A stretch of DNA of 64,000 nucleotides. Origin: RGIG1995 sp045587445. GTDB lineage: Bacteria; Bacillota; Clostridia; Oscillospirales; CAG-272. Below, one piece after another: positions 16,468 through 25,468 of this stretch. The notes under the pieces were generated by a model that made no database searches, had not been told where the DNA came from, and saw only the letters and a program-made list of their open reading frames with translations. Each line of letters starts with the position of its first letter. Position 1 is the stretch's first letter. Location: NCBI GenBank assembly GCA_045587445.1, contig JAZNCH010000048.1, positions 1 to 64,000 of the forward strand, written 5' to 3'. The position numbers and the translations under genes were made by a program.

Positions 16468-17358
16468 TCAATAATGAACGTGCTTTTTGCTTATTATGAG
16501 ATTTATGCACGTAATTGTAAGGACAATAACGAACAGTATAATAGCCGCCGCAGATGCGTAAGACGGGTATCCGCCGCCGTCGCTGTAGAGCATATCATAT
16601 ACGTAACCGACGATGGTGTTCATTTCTGCGGAGTTAAGGTCGAGACCGAACAGAGCGACAGCGTCGCTGTAAGCCTTGAAAGCGCCGATGAATCCGGTTA
16701 TTATGAGATAGAACAACATAGGCGAAATCATGGGAAGAGTTATTTTTCGGAATATTCTGAAACTTGATGTTCCGTCGAGCTTTGACGCATTGTAGTAATC
16801 CTGCTTTACAGATGCTAAAGCACTCGTGAGAATAAGTATCTTAAACGGCATAACTACCCATATAGTATAGAGGCAAAGGACAAACATTTTCGCCCAGTAG
16901 GGACCGCCGAGAAAGTCAATAGACGGCCCGCCAAACCAGTTGATAACTGTATTAACCAAGCCCTCGTGCTGCGGAGCTTTTTGGAAGAGTATCATAAATA
17001 CAAGTCCGACAGCCAACGTGTTTGTTACGTAGGGAAGAAAATATATTGTTTGAAAAAGATTGCGAATAGCTTTTATTGAGCTTAGTCCGAGGGATATAAG
17101 CAGTGCGATTATTGTTGACAGAGGAACGGTTATCGCAACTAAAATAAACGTGTTTTTCAAAGCCTGAAGAAAGTATGGGTCGTGCAAAACGTAGGAATAG
17201 TTGTAAAGACCTACTCCGTTATACGTTTGAGATGCGAAATTATAGCTTTCTTCAAAGGAGTATATAAAAACGTCAATAAGAGGATATACCATAAATACCG
17301 CAAGAAAAATAAGTGCGGGCAGTAAGTATAGCCAAGCCTTTTTGTTTTGATTATCCAT
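16468..17358 (-). CDS. Sugar ABC transporter permease, MalF type
   Basis: 296 residues with six membrane spans and an EAA loop (YYNASKLDGTSSFRIFRKIT, about 187-206). CUT1-family partner of the MalG-type permease. It begins AWLYLLPALIFLAVFMVYPL as in most MalF-like permeases without the large periplasmic insert. It follows the ATPase gene by 15 bases in the same operon. Confidence 0.92.
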   Translation of the reverse strand: MDNQNKKAWLYLLPALIFLAVFMVYPLIDVFIYSFEESYNFASQTYNGVGLYNYSYVLHDPYFLQALKNTFILVAITVPLSTIIALLISLGLSSIKAIRNLFQTIYFLPYVTNTLAVGLVFMILFQKAPQHEGLVNTVINWFGGPSIDFLGGPYWAKMFVLCLYTIWVVMPFKILILTSALASVKQDYYNASKLDGTSSFRIFRKITLPMISPMLFYLIITGFIGAFKAYSDAVALFGLDLNSAEMNTIVGYVYDMLYSDGGGYPSYASAAAIILFVIVLTITCINLIISKKHVHY

Positions 17359-17373
17359 AACTTTTTCCCCTTT

Positions 17374-18477
17374 TTACTTTGCGGTATAATAAATTCTTTC
17401 ACCGCTTTGTTTGTCAAAGAGATATACTTTTTGCGGCTTGAGGTCAAATTTAACCGTCGGCTTTGAGGTATCAACGATGTTTTCCGCGCTTATTATCGCG
17501 CGTATAACCTGTCCGGGTGCATTTGCGTGGGTGATAACTACGCTGATGTCTCTTCCCATTACTTCGACACCGTTGAGATTACATTCGAACGAACCGTTTT
17601 CGTTCAGTACGTAGCCTTCGGGACGTACGGCAACCGTAAACTCCTTATTTTCTTTAATATCAACGTTGAAAATACAGTCGTTTCCTATATAGAGATTTCC
17701 GTTTTCCGTTCTGCCTTCATATACGGCAATGGGGGGAGTGCCGAGGAATTTTGCAACGAAGAGGTTAATGGGCTCGTCATATACGTCTTGAGGTTTGCCT
17801 ATCTGCTGAATGACACCGTCTTTCATAACTACAATCATATCGGATATACTCATAGCTTCTTCTTGGTCGTGAGTTACGAATACGGTAGTTATTTTAGTTT
17901 CATTTTGTATACGCTTTATTTCTTCTCTTGTCTGAAGACGGAGTCTTGCATCGAGGTTTGAAAGAGGCTCGTCAAGCAAAAGAACTCGGGGCATTTTTAC
18001 GAGAGCTCTTGCAATAGCGACACGCTGCTGCTGACCGCCCGAAAGCTCCGACGGTTTTCTGTCAAGCAGTCCGTCTATTTGTACAAGCTTTGCAATTTTC
18101 TCTGCTTTTTCGTTCATTTGTGCTTTGGTAAGTTTTTCTTTACCTTTTAAATTTTCAAGAGGAAATGTTATGTTTTGTTTTACCGTAAGATGAGGGTAGA
18201 GGGCGTAACTCTGAAATACGAGACCGACTCCTCTCTTTTCAGGAGGAACTTTTGTAATGTCGTCATCGCCGAAAAAGATTTTACCCTCTGTTGGTCTTTG
18301 AAGACCGCTTATAAGATTAAGTGCGGTACTTTTTCCGCAGCCCGAAGGACCGAGAAGGCCGATAAGTTTTCCGTCGGGTATTTCGAAAGAGAAATTGTTA
18401 ACAGCTATAACGTCATTTTTTTCTTTCTTGTTTCTTGAGGGGAATTTTTTTGTTACGTTCTGTAATACTACCTTCAT
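17374..18477 (-). CDS. Sugar ABC transporter ATPase, MalK/MsmX/UgpC type
   Basis: 367 residues. Walker A GPSGCGKST (about 43), signature LSGGQQQR (about 143), Walker B LLLDEPLSNLDARL, H-loop VTHDQEEAMS, and a C-terminal TOBE/OB region (about 240-360) as in MalK-type ATPases. It energises the MalF/MalG pair encoded immediately downstream. Many Clostridia use one MsmX ATPase for several importers; here it is encoded within a full importer operon. Confidence 0.93.
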   Translation of the reverse strand: MKVVLQNVTKKFPSRNKKEKNDVIAVNNFSFEIPDGKLIGLLGPSGCGKSTALNLISGLQRPTEGKIFFGDDDITKVPPEKRGVGLVFQSYALYPHLTVKQNITFPLENLKGKEKLTKAQMNEKAEKIAKLVQIDGLLDRKPSELSGGQQQRVAIARALVKMPRVLLLDEPLSNLDARLRLQTREEIKRIQNETKITTVFVTHDQEEAMSISDMIVVMKDGVIQQIGKPQDVYDEPINLFVAKFLGTPPIAVYEGRTENGNLYIGNDCIFNVDIKENKEFTVAVRPEGYVLNENGSFECNLNGVEVMGRDISVVITHANAPGQVIRAIISAENIVDTSKPTVKFDLKPQKVYLFDKQSGERIYYTAK

Positions 18478-18523
18478 TTCTCATCATTCCTTTTTTAGTA
18501 AAGTGTATATTAAAAGTGATGCT

Positions 18524-19300
18524 TTATTCAAACAGCTTGTCCCAGTCAAACAGTTCGCCGGGGTCGCTTTTTTGGGGGTTAAATTCGTTGTGCCCGATAA
18601 TGTGTGCTTTATCGTAGGTTATTAAATATCGTTGGCAAATATCTTTCAGTAATTCTTTTAGAGAAGCGTATTGTTCGTCGGTAAAGCCTATCAGAGATTT
18701 ATCTATCTTGTCGTAGTCGGCTTTGGTCATATATTGCTTCATATCGTTGTATGACCCGATAGCAAGCATTTCTATCCCGATGGAATACTTATTCATTTTG
18801 TTAGTGTATTTTTCATCATTGGCAAATGTTCCGACACCAGCGTGCCAAGCGGCGTAGTTTTCGGGAATAAAGCATTTAATCTGTCCGTCTCTATCTATTA
18901 TATAGTGAGTGCTTATTTCGCTTTGCTCAAATATTTGCTTAACGGCATCTACGCTGTATGGCTCATTGATATTGTTTACTACGTTGCTTGTAAAGTGCAG
19001 TACTATGTATTCAATGTCAAATTCTCTGTCCCACGAATACTTGTCAAACGGAAGAAGATAATTTTTTTCTGCTAAACAGGATACTGTGTCAGTAGGAATA
19101 TATTCCGTTTCTTCGGTCAAAGTATCAATTTGGTCAAGTGTTTCCGATACGAGCGATTCACTTGAAATCGGCGGAACCGTTTCGGGAACAGGCATTGATT
19201 CAATATTTGTTTCGGGCGTGTTTTTGTGGGGAGAAACGCTGTTACACCCTGTTAACAGACATAAAAAGATTAAAACAACCGTTAAAAAGCATATTTTCAT
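18524..19300 (-). CDS. N-acetylmuramoyl-L-alanine amidase lipoprotein (Amidase_2)
   Basis: 258 residues. Lipobox LCLLTGC (Cys19), then an acidic low-complexity linker to about residue 75. The Amidase_2/PGRP-like zinc amidase domain (about 82-255) shows the first zinc His in IVLHFTSN, a conserved THYIIDRDG, AAWHAGVG, SIGIEM and the last zinc ligand region IIGHNEFNPQKSDPG. It should cleave the lactyl-peptide bond of peptidoglycan outside the membrane. The gene overlaps radC by 4 bp and lies 46 bases before the sugar ATPase gene, hinting at a link between wall turnover and import of released sugars. Confidence 0.88.
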   Translation of the reverse strand: MKICFLTVVLIFLCLLTGCNSVSPHKNTPETNIESMPVPETVPPISSESLVSETLDQIDTLTEETEYIPTDTVSCLAEKNYLLPFDKYSWDREFDIEYIVLHFTSNVVNNINEPYSVDAVKQIFEQSEISTHYIIDRDGQIKCFIPENYAAWHAGVGTFANDEKYTNKMNKYSIGIEMLAIGSYNDMKQYMTKADYDKIDKSLIGFTDEQYASLKELLKDICQRYLITYDKAHIIGHNEFNPQKSDPGELFDWDKLFE

Positions 19301-20025
19301 TTTAACTCACTTTCTTTTTTTCTGTTTAGTGCATCATTCGTTTGTTGAACGCTGATAGCCTTTGTCGAGGTTACGACGTAAGTGTCAAAAAGGGTGATGC
19401 CGACGGCATTCAAATGGTGGGTTAAACGTCGGTGTAAAATTAAATCATCTGAAGAGACTTTGGTGTTGTCGGGGTGATTATGGGCGAGAGCAACCTTCGT
19501 AACGTTGCTCATTGTTGCCAATTTTACAATTTTCTTTATGCTGACTTCACTTGCGGAGTGGGTTCCGGTGCTTAAAGTGCTGCAACTGATAATATGGTCC
19601 TGTTTGTCAAAAAGCAGAAGATATACTGTTTCTTCGGTTATTCCCAAATACTTTTGGAAAAAGTATTTTCCAACCTTTCTGCGCGTGTTGAATACCTCGT
19701 TTTTTGAAAGCCTGTCTATGTAATAAAGCCTTGCTATATCTGCCACTAATCGTATCAACAATGCTGCATTTCCGGTCATGTTTTTGGTGTTTTTCAGTGC
19801 CGTGTAGTCAGCTTCGAGAACGCTTGAAAAGCTGCCGAATTTGTTTATAAGCTCGTGCGCTGTTTCATTTGTATCCTTATAAGGAATTCCAAAGAAAAGA
19901 AGCAATTCGAGAACTACGTGCTGGTGTAATCCGTCAACTCCGTTTTTTAGGTAAGTTTCTTTAAGCCTTGCCCTGTGCCCCTCGTGGGAATTTGGTTTCT
20001 TTTTCCTTTTTGTCGAATTTGCCAT
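19297..20025 (-). CDS. radC: RadC-family JAMM/MPN protein
   Basis: 242 residues. A helix-hairpin-helix-like N-terminus is followed by the JAB/MPN+ metalloprotease-like domain with the zinc signature AHNHPDNTKVSSDD (about 180-193). RadC-type proteins were once linked to DNA repair but their true role is unsettled. The very basic start (STKRKKKPNSHEGHRARLKE) is usual for the family. It leads an operon with the wall amidase (ATGA overlap). Confidence 0.9.
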   Translation of the reverse strand: MANSTKRKKKPNSHEGHRARLKETYLKNGVDGLHQHVVLELLLFFGIPYKDTNETAHELINKFGSFSSVLEADYTALKNTKNMTGNAALLIRLVADIARLYYIDRLSKNEVFNTRRKVGKYFFQKYLGITEETVYLLLFDKQDHIISCSTLSTGTHSASEVSIKKIVKLATMSNVTKVALAHNHPDNTKVSSDDLILHRRLTHHLNAVGITLFDTYVVTSTKAISVQQTNDALNRKKESELK

Positions 20026-20057
20026 TTTTTCACTCTCGTCTTATATGATTGAACTAT

Positions 20058-20086
20058 ATTTTACCACATATCTTGTTATTTTACAA
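20058..20086 (-). promoter_or_regulatory. Probable promoter of the radC-amidase-ABC operon
   Basis: On the minus strand TTGTAA (20086-20081), 17 bases, TAAAAT (20063-20058), about 35 bases before radC. Confidence 0.5.
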
Positions 20087-20190
20087 TAACATTTCAATTT
20101 TCACACAATATTTTATTATGATTAACAATTTAATAATATAAAAAACTTAAAAATTATGTATAATTAATGAAGATAAGATTGAAAAAAAGA

Positions 20191-20219
20191 TTGATTATTT
20201 CGAGTGATTGTTGTATAAT
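20191..20219 (+). promoter_or_regulatory. Promoter of the gpmI operon
   Basis: TTGATT (20191-20196), 17 bases, TATAAT (20214-20219); gpmI starts 54 bases downstream. Confidence 0.7.
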
Positions 20220-20272
20220 GGATTGAATAAAGACAAAAATAATTAATACGTTTCGGCGGAGGAATAACAGAC

Positions 20273-21922
20273 ATGGCAAACATTTTGAAGAAATCCGAAA
20301 AATTTGAAGGGGTAAAGGGACCTGTTCTTACGATAGTAATGGACGGTGTCGGAATTGCCCCCAATAACGACGGCAATGCTTTTGCAAAGGCATACACACC
20401 TACACTTGACAGACTTATGAAAGAGTATCCTACACTTGTGCTTAAAGCTCACGGTACTGCTGTAGGTCTTCCCGGAGATGACGATATGGGTAACTCTGAG
20501 GTTGGACACAATGCACTTGGTTCCGGACAGGTGTTCAGTCAAGGTGCAAAGCTCGTATCAGAATCTATTGAAAGCGGAAAAATGTTTGCAAGTGAAACTT
20601 GGCAGACTCTTACAAAAAACGTTCTTGACAATAAATCTACATTGCATTTTCTCGGACTTTTCTCCGACGGTAACGTTCATTCTCATATTAATCATCTTAA
20701 AGCAATGATTGAAAAGGCAAAGGAATGTGGTATAGCAAAGGTACGCGTACACATTCTTCTTGACGGAAGAGACGTTGGTGAAACCTCTGCTCTTGAATAT
20801 ATTGAACCGTTTGAAGAATTTATTGCTAATCTTAGAGACAATGCTTTTGATGTTAAGATAGCTTCTGGCGGTGGCAGAATGAAGATTACTATGGACAGAT
20901 ATGAAGCTAACTGGTCTATGGTTGAAGAGGGTTGGAAAACTCACGTTCTCGGCGAAGGAAGATTTTTTGCTTCTGCTGCAGAAGCAGTTAAAACATACAG
21001 AGAAGAGACGGGTGTTATTGACCAAGACCTTCCTCCATTCGTTATTGCCGAAAACGGTAAGCCCGTAGGTACAGTTGAAGACAAAGACAGCGTTATCTTC
21101 TTTAACTTCAGAGGCGACCGTTCCATTGAAATTTCTACTGCATTTGATGCAAAAGGATTCAGCAAGTTTGACAGAAAGCGCGTTCCCAACGTTATGTATG
21201 CGGGTATGCTTGAATATGACGGCGACCTTCATATCCCTTCACGCTATCTTGTAAATCCCCCCGAAATTACACAGACTATGGGTGAATATCTTGCAAATTC
21301 AGGTGTTAGCCAATTTGCTCTTTCCGAAACCCAGAAATACGGACACGTTACTTACTTCTGGAACGGAAACAAGAGCGGCAAGTTCAGCGAGGAGCTTGAA
21401 ACTTACGTTGAGATTCTTTCCGATGTTGTTCCGTTTGAACAGCGTCCTTGGATGAAGTGTGCTGAAATAACAGATAAGCTTATTGAAGCTCTTGATAGTA
21501 AAAAATATAAAGTTCTGAGAGTGAATTTCCCCAACGGCGATATGGTTGGACATACAGGTAATTTCCACGCTACAAAGATAAGCCTTGAAGCTCTTGACCT
21601 TTGCTTGAAGCGTATTCTTGAAGCTCTTGACAAGGTTGGCGGTACTGCAATTATTACGGCTGACCACGGAAATTCCGATGAAATGTATGAGATGGACAAA
21701 AAGACGGGTGCGCCTAAAGCTAACAAAGATGGTTCGCTCAAGTCGAAAACAAGCCATACGCTTAACCCTGTTCCTATGATAATTTACGACAACAATTACA
21801 GAAGCGCATACACCGTTAAGGAAGGAAATTTTGGTCTTTCCAACGTTGCGGCAACCGTAGTAAATCTTCTTGGTTATGAAAAGCCTGAGGCTTGGGACGA
21901 ATCGGTTATCGAACTGAAATAA
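20273..21922 (+). CDS. gpmI: 2,3-bisphosphoglycerate-independent phosphoglycerate mutase
   Basis: 549 residues. Converts 3-phosphoglycerate to 2-phosphoglycerate in glycolysis with two Mn ions. The alkaline-phosphatase-fold metal and nucleophile motifs are visible: MDGVGIAPNNDGNAF, then MGNSEVGHNALGSG with the phosphorylated serine, GGRMKITMDRYE in the substrate domain and TADHGNSDEM near the C-terminus. The length is slightly above the usual 510 or so because of a longer N-terminus. Start ATG follows GGCGGAGG. It heads an operon with srtB and a glycosyltransferase. Confidence 0.95.
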   Translation: MANILKKSEKFEGVKGPVLTIVMDGVGIAPNNDGNAFAKAYTPTLDRLMKEYPTLVLKAHGTAVGLPGDDDMGNSEVGHNALGSGQVFSQGAKLVSESIESGKMFASETWQTLTKNVLDNKSTLHFLGLFSDGNVHSHINHLKAMIEKAKECGIAKVRVHILLDGRDVGETSALEYIEPFEEFIANLRDNAFDVKIASGGGRMKITMDRYEANWSMVEEGWKTHVLGEGRFFASAAEAVKTYREETGVIDQDLPPFVIAENGKPVGTVEDKDSVIFFNFRGDRSIEISTAFDAKGFSKFDRKRVPNVMYAGMLEYDGDLHIPSRYLVNPPEITQTMGEYLANSGVSQFALSETQKYGHVTYFWNGNKSGKFSEELETYVEILSDVVPFEQRPWMKCAEITDKLIEALDSKKYKVLRVNFPNGDMVGHTGNFHATKISLEALDLCLKRILEALDKVGGTAIITADHGNSDEMYEMDKKTGAPKANKDGSLKSKTSHTLNPVPMIIYDNNYRSAYTVKEGNFGLSNVAATVVNLLGYEKPEAWDESVIELK

Positions 21923-21943
21923 AACAATTAACAAGGAGGAAAA

Positions 21944-23224
21944 ATGGAAAACAACGAAAAGAACCGGATTGGAAACCCCGAAGATTCCGATAACAATATC
22001 GAGAAATTGGAAGATGTTAAAGAAGAGGTAACTTCTCCTTTGGCTGAAGAGGGTGGAAATAGGACTTCGGAAGTGAATGATTTGCCTGAAGTCTCTGAAA
22101 AAAATAATGATGAACCGGCAGTGGTCGATGCTTTCCTTTCTTCTTTGTCTGATAAGGCTTCCGATGATGTAGCATCGACGGAAAAGAACAATCAAAAAGA
22201 GAAAATTAAATTAGGTTGGCGTTCTATTCTGCTGGCAATACTCTTGGCGGTATTTCTTGTTTCTGCAGGTATGATTGCATTTAATCTTATCGACAGTTAC
22301 AGAGCAGAGAAGTTCTATTCCGATATGAATAGCGACTTTCTTGGCGATTCAGACAGAACCGGTCTTATAGGTTATCTTGCGCCTGCTGTCCTCGATAAAG
22401 AAATGCCTCAATACGGTAACGTTAGACTTGGCTCTGGAAACGGAGAATATTCGGTTATTGACACCAATAATCCGTTCTTTGCACAATACAAAGAAAAACT
22501 GACGGAATATCAAAAGACTAATCCCGACATATTCTGTTGGATCCAAGTTGACGGAACCGGTATAAGCTACGCTTGTGTTAAGGGAACTGATAACAACTAT
22601 TATCTTGACCACAACGTAATGCTTGAACAGAATGTAAACGGCGCGATATTTGCAGATTACAGATGCGATACGACTATTCTTGAAAATCCGAATCTTGTAT
22701 TGTACGGACATAATATGATTCAAGAGGGCGTAATGTTTACGGATATGTTGAAATTCCTTGACCAAACGACCTTTTTGAATAACAGATATATAACCCTTTA
22801 CACAGTTGACGCGGTATACAGATACGAGATATTTGCGGTTTACAGAACAACGTCAACCTACCGTTACTGTCAGATAGGCTTTATGTCTGCTGAATCTTTT
22901 GTGAATTGGTGTAATGAAATGAACTCCAATTCTATGTACAACAGAAATACAGGAGACTTTACTGCTAATAGCAGAGTGCTGACATTGTCTACCTGTGTTA
23001 CCGGGGATCCGGACGGTAGATATGCATTGCAGGCAAGGCTTGTTTCGATTGAAAAGAGTGCTGACGCTGTGATAGAACTGCCCGACGGCGATGAATTTAA
23101 CAAGGTTAACCCCAACGACAGCGTGCCGCTTGATGAGCTTGAGCTTCCGTTGCAGTCTGAAGAACCCGAAGATACGACAGTGTATCCAGAAAGCGAAACA
23201 GTATATGAGGAGCCTGCTCTTTAA
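21944..23224 (+). CDS. srtB: Class B sortase
   Basis: 426 residues. An acidic, disordered cytoplasmic N-terminus (1-88) precedes one membrane span (about 96-116). The sortase domain (about 165-365) has WIQVDGTGISYACVKG, the catalytic histidine in VLYGHNM, cysteine in LTLSTC and arginine in GDPDGRYALQARLVS, so this one looks active, unlike the sortase-fold protein at the left end. A further acidic C-terminal tail (about 375-426) is unusual. It would attach surface proteins to the wall. It follows gpmI by 21 bases, with AAGGAGG ahead of the start. Confidence 0.9.
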   Translation: MENNEKNRIGNPEDSDNNIEKLEDVKEEVTSPLAEEGGNRTSEVNDLPEVSEKNNDEPAVVDAFLSSLSDKASDDVASTEKNNQKEKIKLGWRSILLAILLAVFLVSAGMIAFNLIDSYRAEKFYSDMNSDFLGDSDRTGLIGYLAPAVLDKEMPQYGNVRLGSGNGEYSVIDTNNPFFAQYKEKLTEYQKTNPDIFCWIQVDGTGISYACVKGTDNNYYLDHNVMLEQNVNGAIFADYRCDTTILENPNLVLYGHNMIQEGVMFTDMLKFLDQTTFLNNRYITLYTVDAVYRYEIFAVYRTTSTYRYCQIGFMSAESFVNWCNEMNSNSMYNRNTGDFTANSRVLTLSTCVTGDPDGRYALQARLVSIEKSADAVIELPDGDEFNKVNPNDSVPLDELELPLQSEEPEDTTVYPESETVYEEPAL

Positions 23225-23240
23225 AAAGGAAGGATAGAAA

Positions 23241-23954
23241 ATGATTTCCGTTGTAATACCTGTTTATAATGAAGAAAAAAGAATAGAGAAAACGGCGGAA
23301 ATTCTTGTGTCCTATTTAAGTTGTGCCGTTGACAGTTACGAAATAGTTTTTTCGAATGACGGAAGTCTTGATTCTACGTTTGAAAAAGCTAAAAACATAA
23401 GCTTGCAAAATCCTTTTGTAAAGGTAGTCGGTTACGACACTAACAAGGGAAAAGGCGGAGCTGTAAGAGAAGGTATATTGGCGGCAGAGGGCGATATAAT
23501 ACTATTTACCGACTGTGATTTAGCCTATGGAACCGACGTTATCGGCAAGGCGGTCAAGTGCTTTGAAGAGACCGGTGCCGATATTGTAACCGGTTCAAGA
23601 AACTTAAACTCCGAAAGTTATGAGGGCTATACCTTTATAAGAAAAGTAATGTCAAAGGTATATTTTAAAATAATTGCTTTCGCTTCCGGATTTAAGCTGA
23701 CCGATTCGCAGTGCGGTTTTAAATGCTTTAAAAATTATGCGGCGCACGATATTTTTTCGGAGTGTACGATAAACAGCTTTGCTTTTGACCTTGAGGCGTT
23801 GATAAAAGCGCAGAATAAGGGCTATAAAATAGCTGAAATGCCTGTTAAAATCTTATATAACGATAACAGCGAATCAAAAGTGAGAATGATACGTGATACG
23901 TTTAAAATGCTTGGCGATATAAGAGAAATAAGAAGACAAAATAAAAAAGCCTGA
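23241..23954 (+). CDS. Family 2 glycosyltransferase, dolichyl-phosphate mannosyltransferase-like
   Basis: 237 residues, a single GT-A domain without membrane spans. Nucleotide-sugar motifs: SVVIPVYNEEKRIEK at the start, VFSNDGSLDST, and the metal-binding FTDCDLAYG. DSQCGFKCF is typical of the DPM1/GtrB-like branch that moves a sugar to a polyprenyl phosphate. It is the third gene of the gpmI-srtB operon, 16 bases after srtB, so it may prepare glycan for surface proteins. Acceptor unknown. Confidence 0.87.
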   Translation: MISVVIPVYNEEKRIEKTAEILVSYLSCAVDSYEIVFSNDGSLDSTFEKAKNISLQNPFVKVVGYDTNKGKGGAVREGILAAEGDIILFTDCDLAYGTDVIGKAVKCFEETGADIVTGSRNLNSESYEGYTFIRKVMSKVYFKIIAFASGFKLTDSQCGFKCFKNYAAHDIFSECTINSFAFDLEALIKAQNKGYKIAEMPVKILYNDNSESKVRMIRDTFKMLGDIREIRRQNKKA

Positions 23955-23972
23955 AATTTCTCAGGCTTTTTT
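23947..23972 (+). terminator. Terminator of the gpmI-srtB-GT operon
   Basis: AAGCCTGA pairs with TCAGGCTT, followed by T4 and a further TT. The stem overlaps the stop codon of the glycosyltransferase gene. Confidence 0.8.
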
Positions 23973-23987
23973 GAATATACAATAAAT

Positions 23988-24012
23988 GGGGCTAAGTAAT
24001 CAACTTAGCCCC
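23988..24012. terminator. GGGGCTAAGT hairpin downstream of the NatAB-like operon
   Basis: GGGGCTAAGT (23988-23997) pairs perfectly with ACTTAGCCCC (24003-24012). It would act mainly on the minus-strand operon but has a weak T-run. The same stem occurs after upp at 38290-38314. Confidence 0.55.
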
Positions 24013-24029
24013 TGTTGTGTATATTGGTT

Positions 24030-24224
24030 TTATTGTTTTGAATTTGTTTTTGTGTAGTCAAGGATACCTATAATTCCCATTACAACAAAGGCGATAGCGA
24101 GTATCAGAGTAATCGTCCATCTGCCAAGCGGCTCGCCCGAAACAGCAATAAAGATATAAGCAACAATTGCCGCAATACCGATGACGATTTGAAATATTGC
24201 AGAAAATAAATACCAAATTTTCAT
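24030..24224 (-). CDS. Small two-span membrane protein
   Basis: 64 residues starting at 24224 (MKIWYLFS); its ATG shares one base with the TAA of the upstream permease gene (TAATG), so it is translationally coupled. Two hydrophobic spans (about 5-26 and 35-53) are separated by a short polar loop GEPLGRW. It may be an accessory subunit of the ABC exporter. No family recognised. Confidence 0.65.
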   Translation of the reverse strand: MKIWYLFSAIFQIVIGIAAIVAYIFIAVSGEPLGRWTITLILAIAFVVMGIIGILDYTKTNSKQ

Positions 24225-25465
24225 TATGCTTTCCACACAGCTTTAATAATGTTGGTGATTTTCGGGCTGGTTCCGTACATCAAAACGCCTACGCGGTATA
24301 TCTTTGCTGAAAGAATACCGATTCCTACGGTGGAACAGATAAGAATTGCAATTGAAGTTGCAATCTCATACCATGCCACCGTACTCATAGCAATTCTTGT
24401 GAACATTGCCATAGGTGAAGTAAACGGAATATACGAGCAAATTTTCATCAATAAATTATCTACGCTTCCGCTTCCCATAGATATCATAACGACAATAAAT
24501 CCAAAAACAAACAAATAGCTTATAGGCTGAACGGCAGTATTTATATCCTCAAGCTTTGAAACGGTAGATGCAACCGCGCCGAATAGAAAAGCATAAATAA
24601 GAAATCCGAGCAAGAAAAATACAAGCATAAATACAAGAAGCATAGGGGGGATATTGAAGATTGAATCAACTATTATATTGTCTCCCCAATATTTTTCATT
24701 TATATTGTAAAACAAGAGAGCTGAGCCGAATATCGCGCTAAGCTGTACAAGACCTGCAATACACGAAGCTATTACTTTTCCGAACATCATACTGATAGGC
24801 TTTGCACTTGTAATAAGCACTTCCATAGCTTTTGAACTCTTTTCTGTTGCAACGTTCATTGCAACCATTTGTCCATACAAAAGAATTACCATATAAAGTG
24901 CAAATATCATAATGTACGTATAAAAGAAGTTTTGCATTTGGTCTTTGCCGAGGCTTTCTACCGTACCTATTATTTGCGTGCTCATTACTTCGCCGACTTT
25001 TTCTTTGGTCATACCGCCGTTTAACATAGCGCTCATTTGATAAAAATTTTGCAAAACTTCATTTGCTATGTCAGAGTTAACGTCATACATCGTAAGGTTT
25101 TCTACGTAATACGTATATTCTGTAGCACTTGTCATAACAAAAGCACACTCTGCTTCCCCTGACGTAATCTTTTCCTTAATTATTTCAACGTCTGCCTCTG
25201 TAAGCTGCACGTTATAATCAGTAAATGCGCCGGAAAAAGTTTCTTTCAGAATTTCCGACTGAGAAAAATCAGCAGGTTTAATAAGCATTACAGATAATTC
25301 GTTAGAGGTATCCGTCGTATTATTCGATTCAAAGAGCGACATAGCACGCGGGAAAAACATAACTGCGGCAATCAGAAGAACAAGAAAGATTGTTACACCT
25401 ACGAAAGCCTTGTTTTTTACATACGATTTTAATTCGAATTTAAGTATCTTGCCAAACTGTTTCAT
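24224..25465 (-). CDS. ABC-2 type permease, NatB-like
   Basis: 413 residues. One N-terminal span (about 20-40), a large extracytoplasmic domain (about 45-185), then five or six spans in the C-terminal half, with the characteristic EKSSKAMEVLITSAKP segment on the cytoplasmic side. This is the ABC-2_3/NatB layout of sodium or drug exporters. The ATPase gene lies 3 bases upstream, so the two proteins form one exporter. Confidence 0.87.
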   Translation of the reverse strand: MKQFGKILKFELKSYVKNKAFVGVTIFLVLLIAAVMFFPRAMSLFESNNTTDTSNELSVMLIKPADFSQSEILKETFSGAFTDYNVQLTEADVEIIKEKITSGEAECAFVMTSATEYTYYVENLTMYDVNSDIANEVLQNFYQMSAMLNGGMTKEKVGEVMSTQIIGTVESLGKDQMQNFFYTYIMIFALYMVILLYGQMVAMNVATEKSSKAMEVLITSAKPISMMFGKVIASCIAGLVQLSAIFGSALLFYNINEKYWGDNIIVDSIFNIPPMLLVFMLVFFLLGFLIYAFLFGAVASTVSKLEDINTAVQPISYLFVFGFIVVMISMGSGSVDNLLMKICSYIPFTSPMAMFTRIAMSTVAWYEIATSIAILICSTVGIGILSAKIYRVGVLMYGTSPKITNIIKAVWKA

Positions 25466-25468
25466 TTT

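Noticed and set aside
21299..22195. A long minus-strand open frame opposite the gpmI-srtB junction
   Set aside because: Both plus-strand genes are unmistakable families; the antisense translation has no recognisable domain and no ribosome site.
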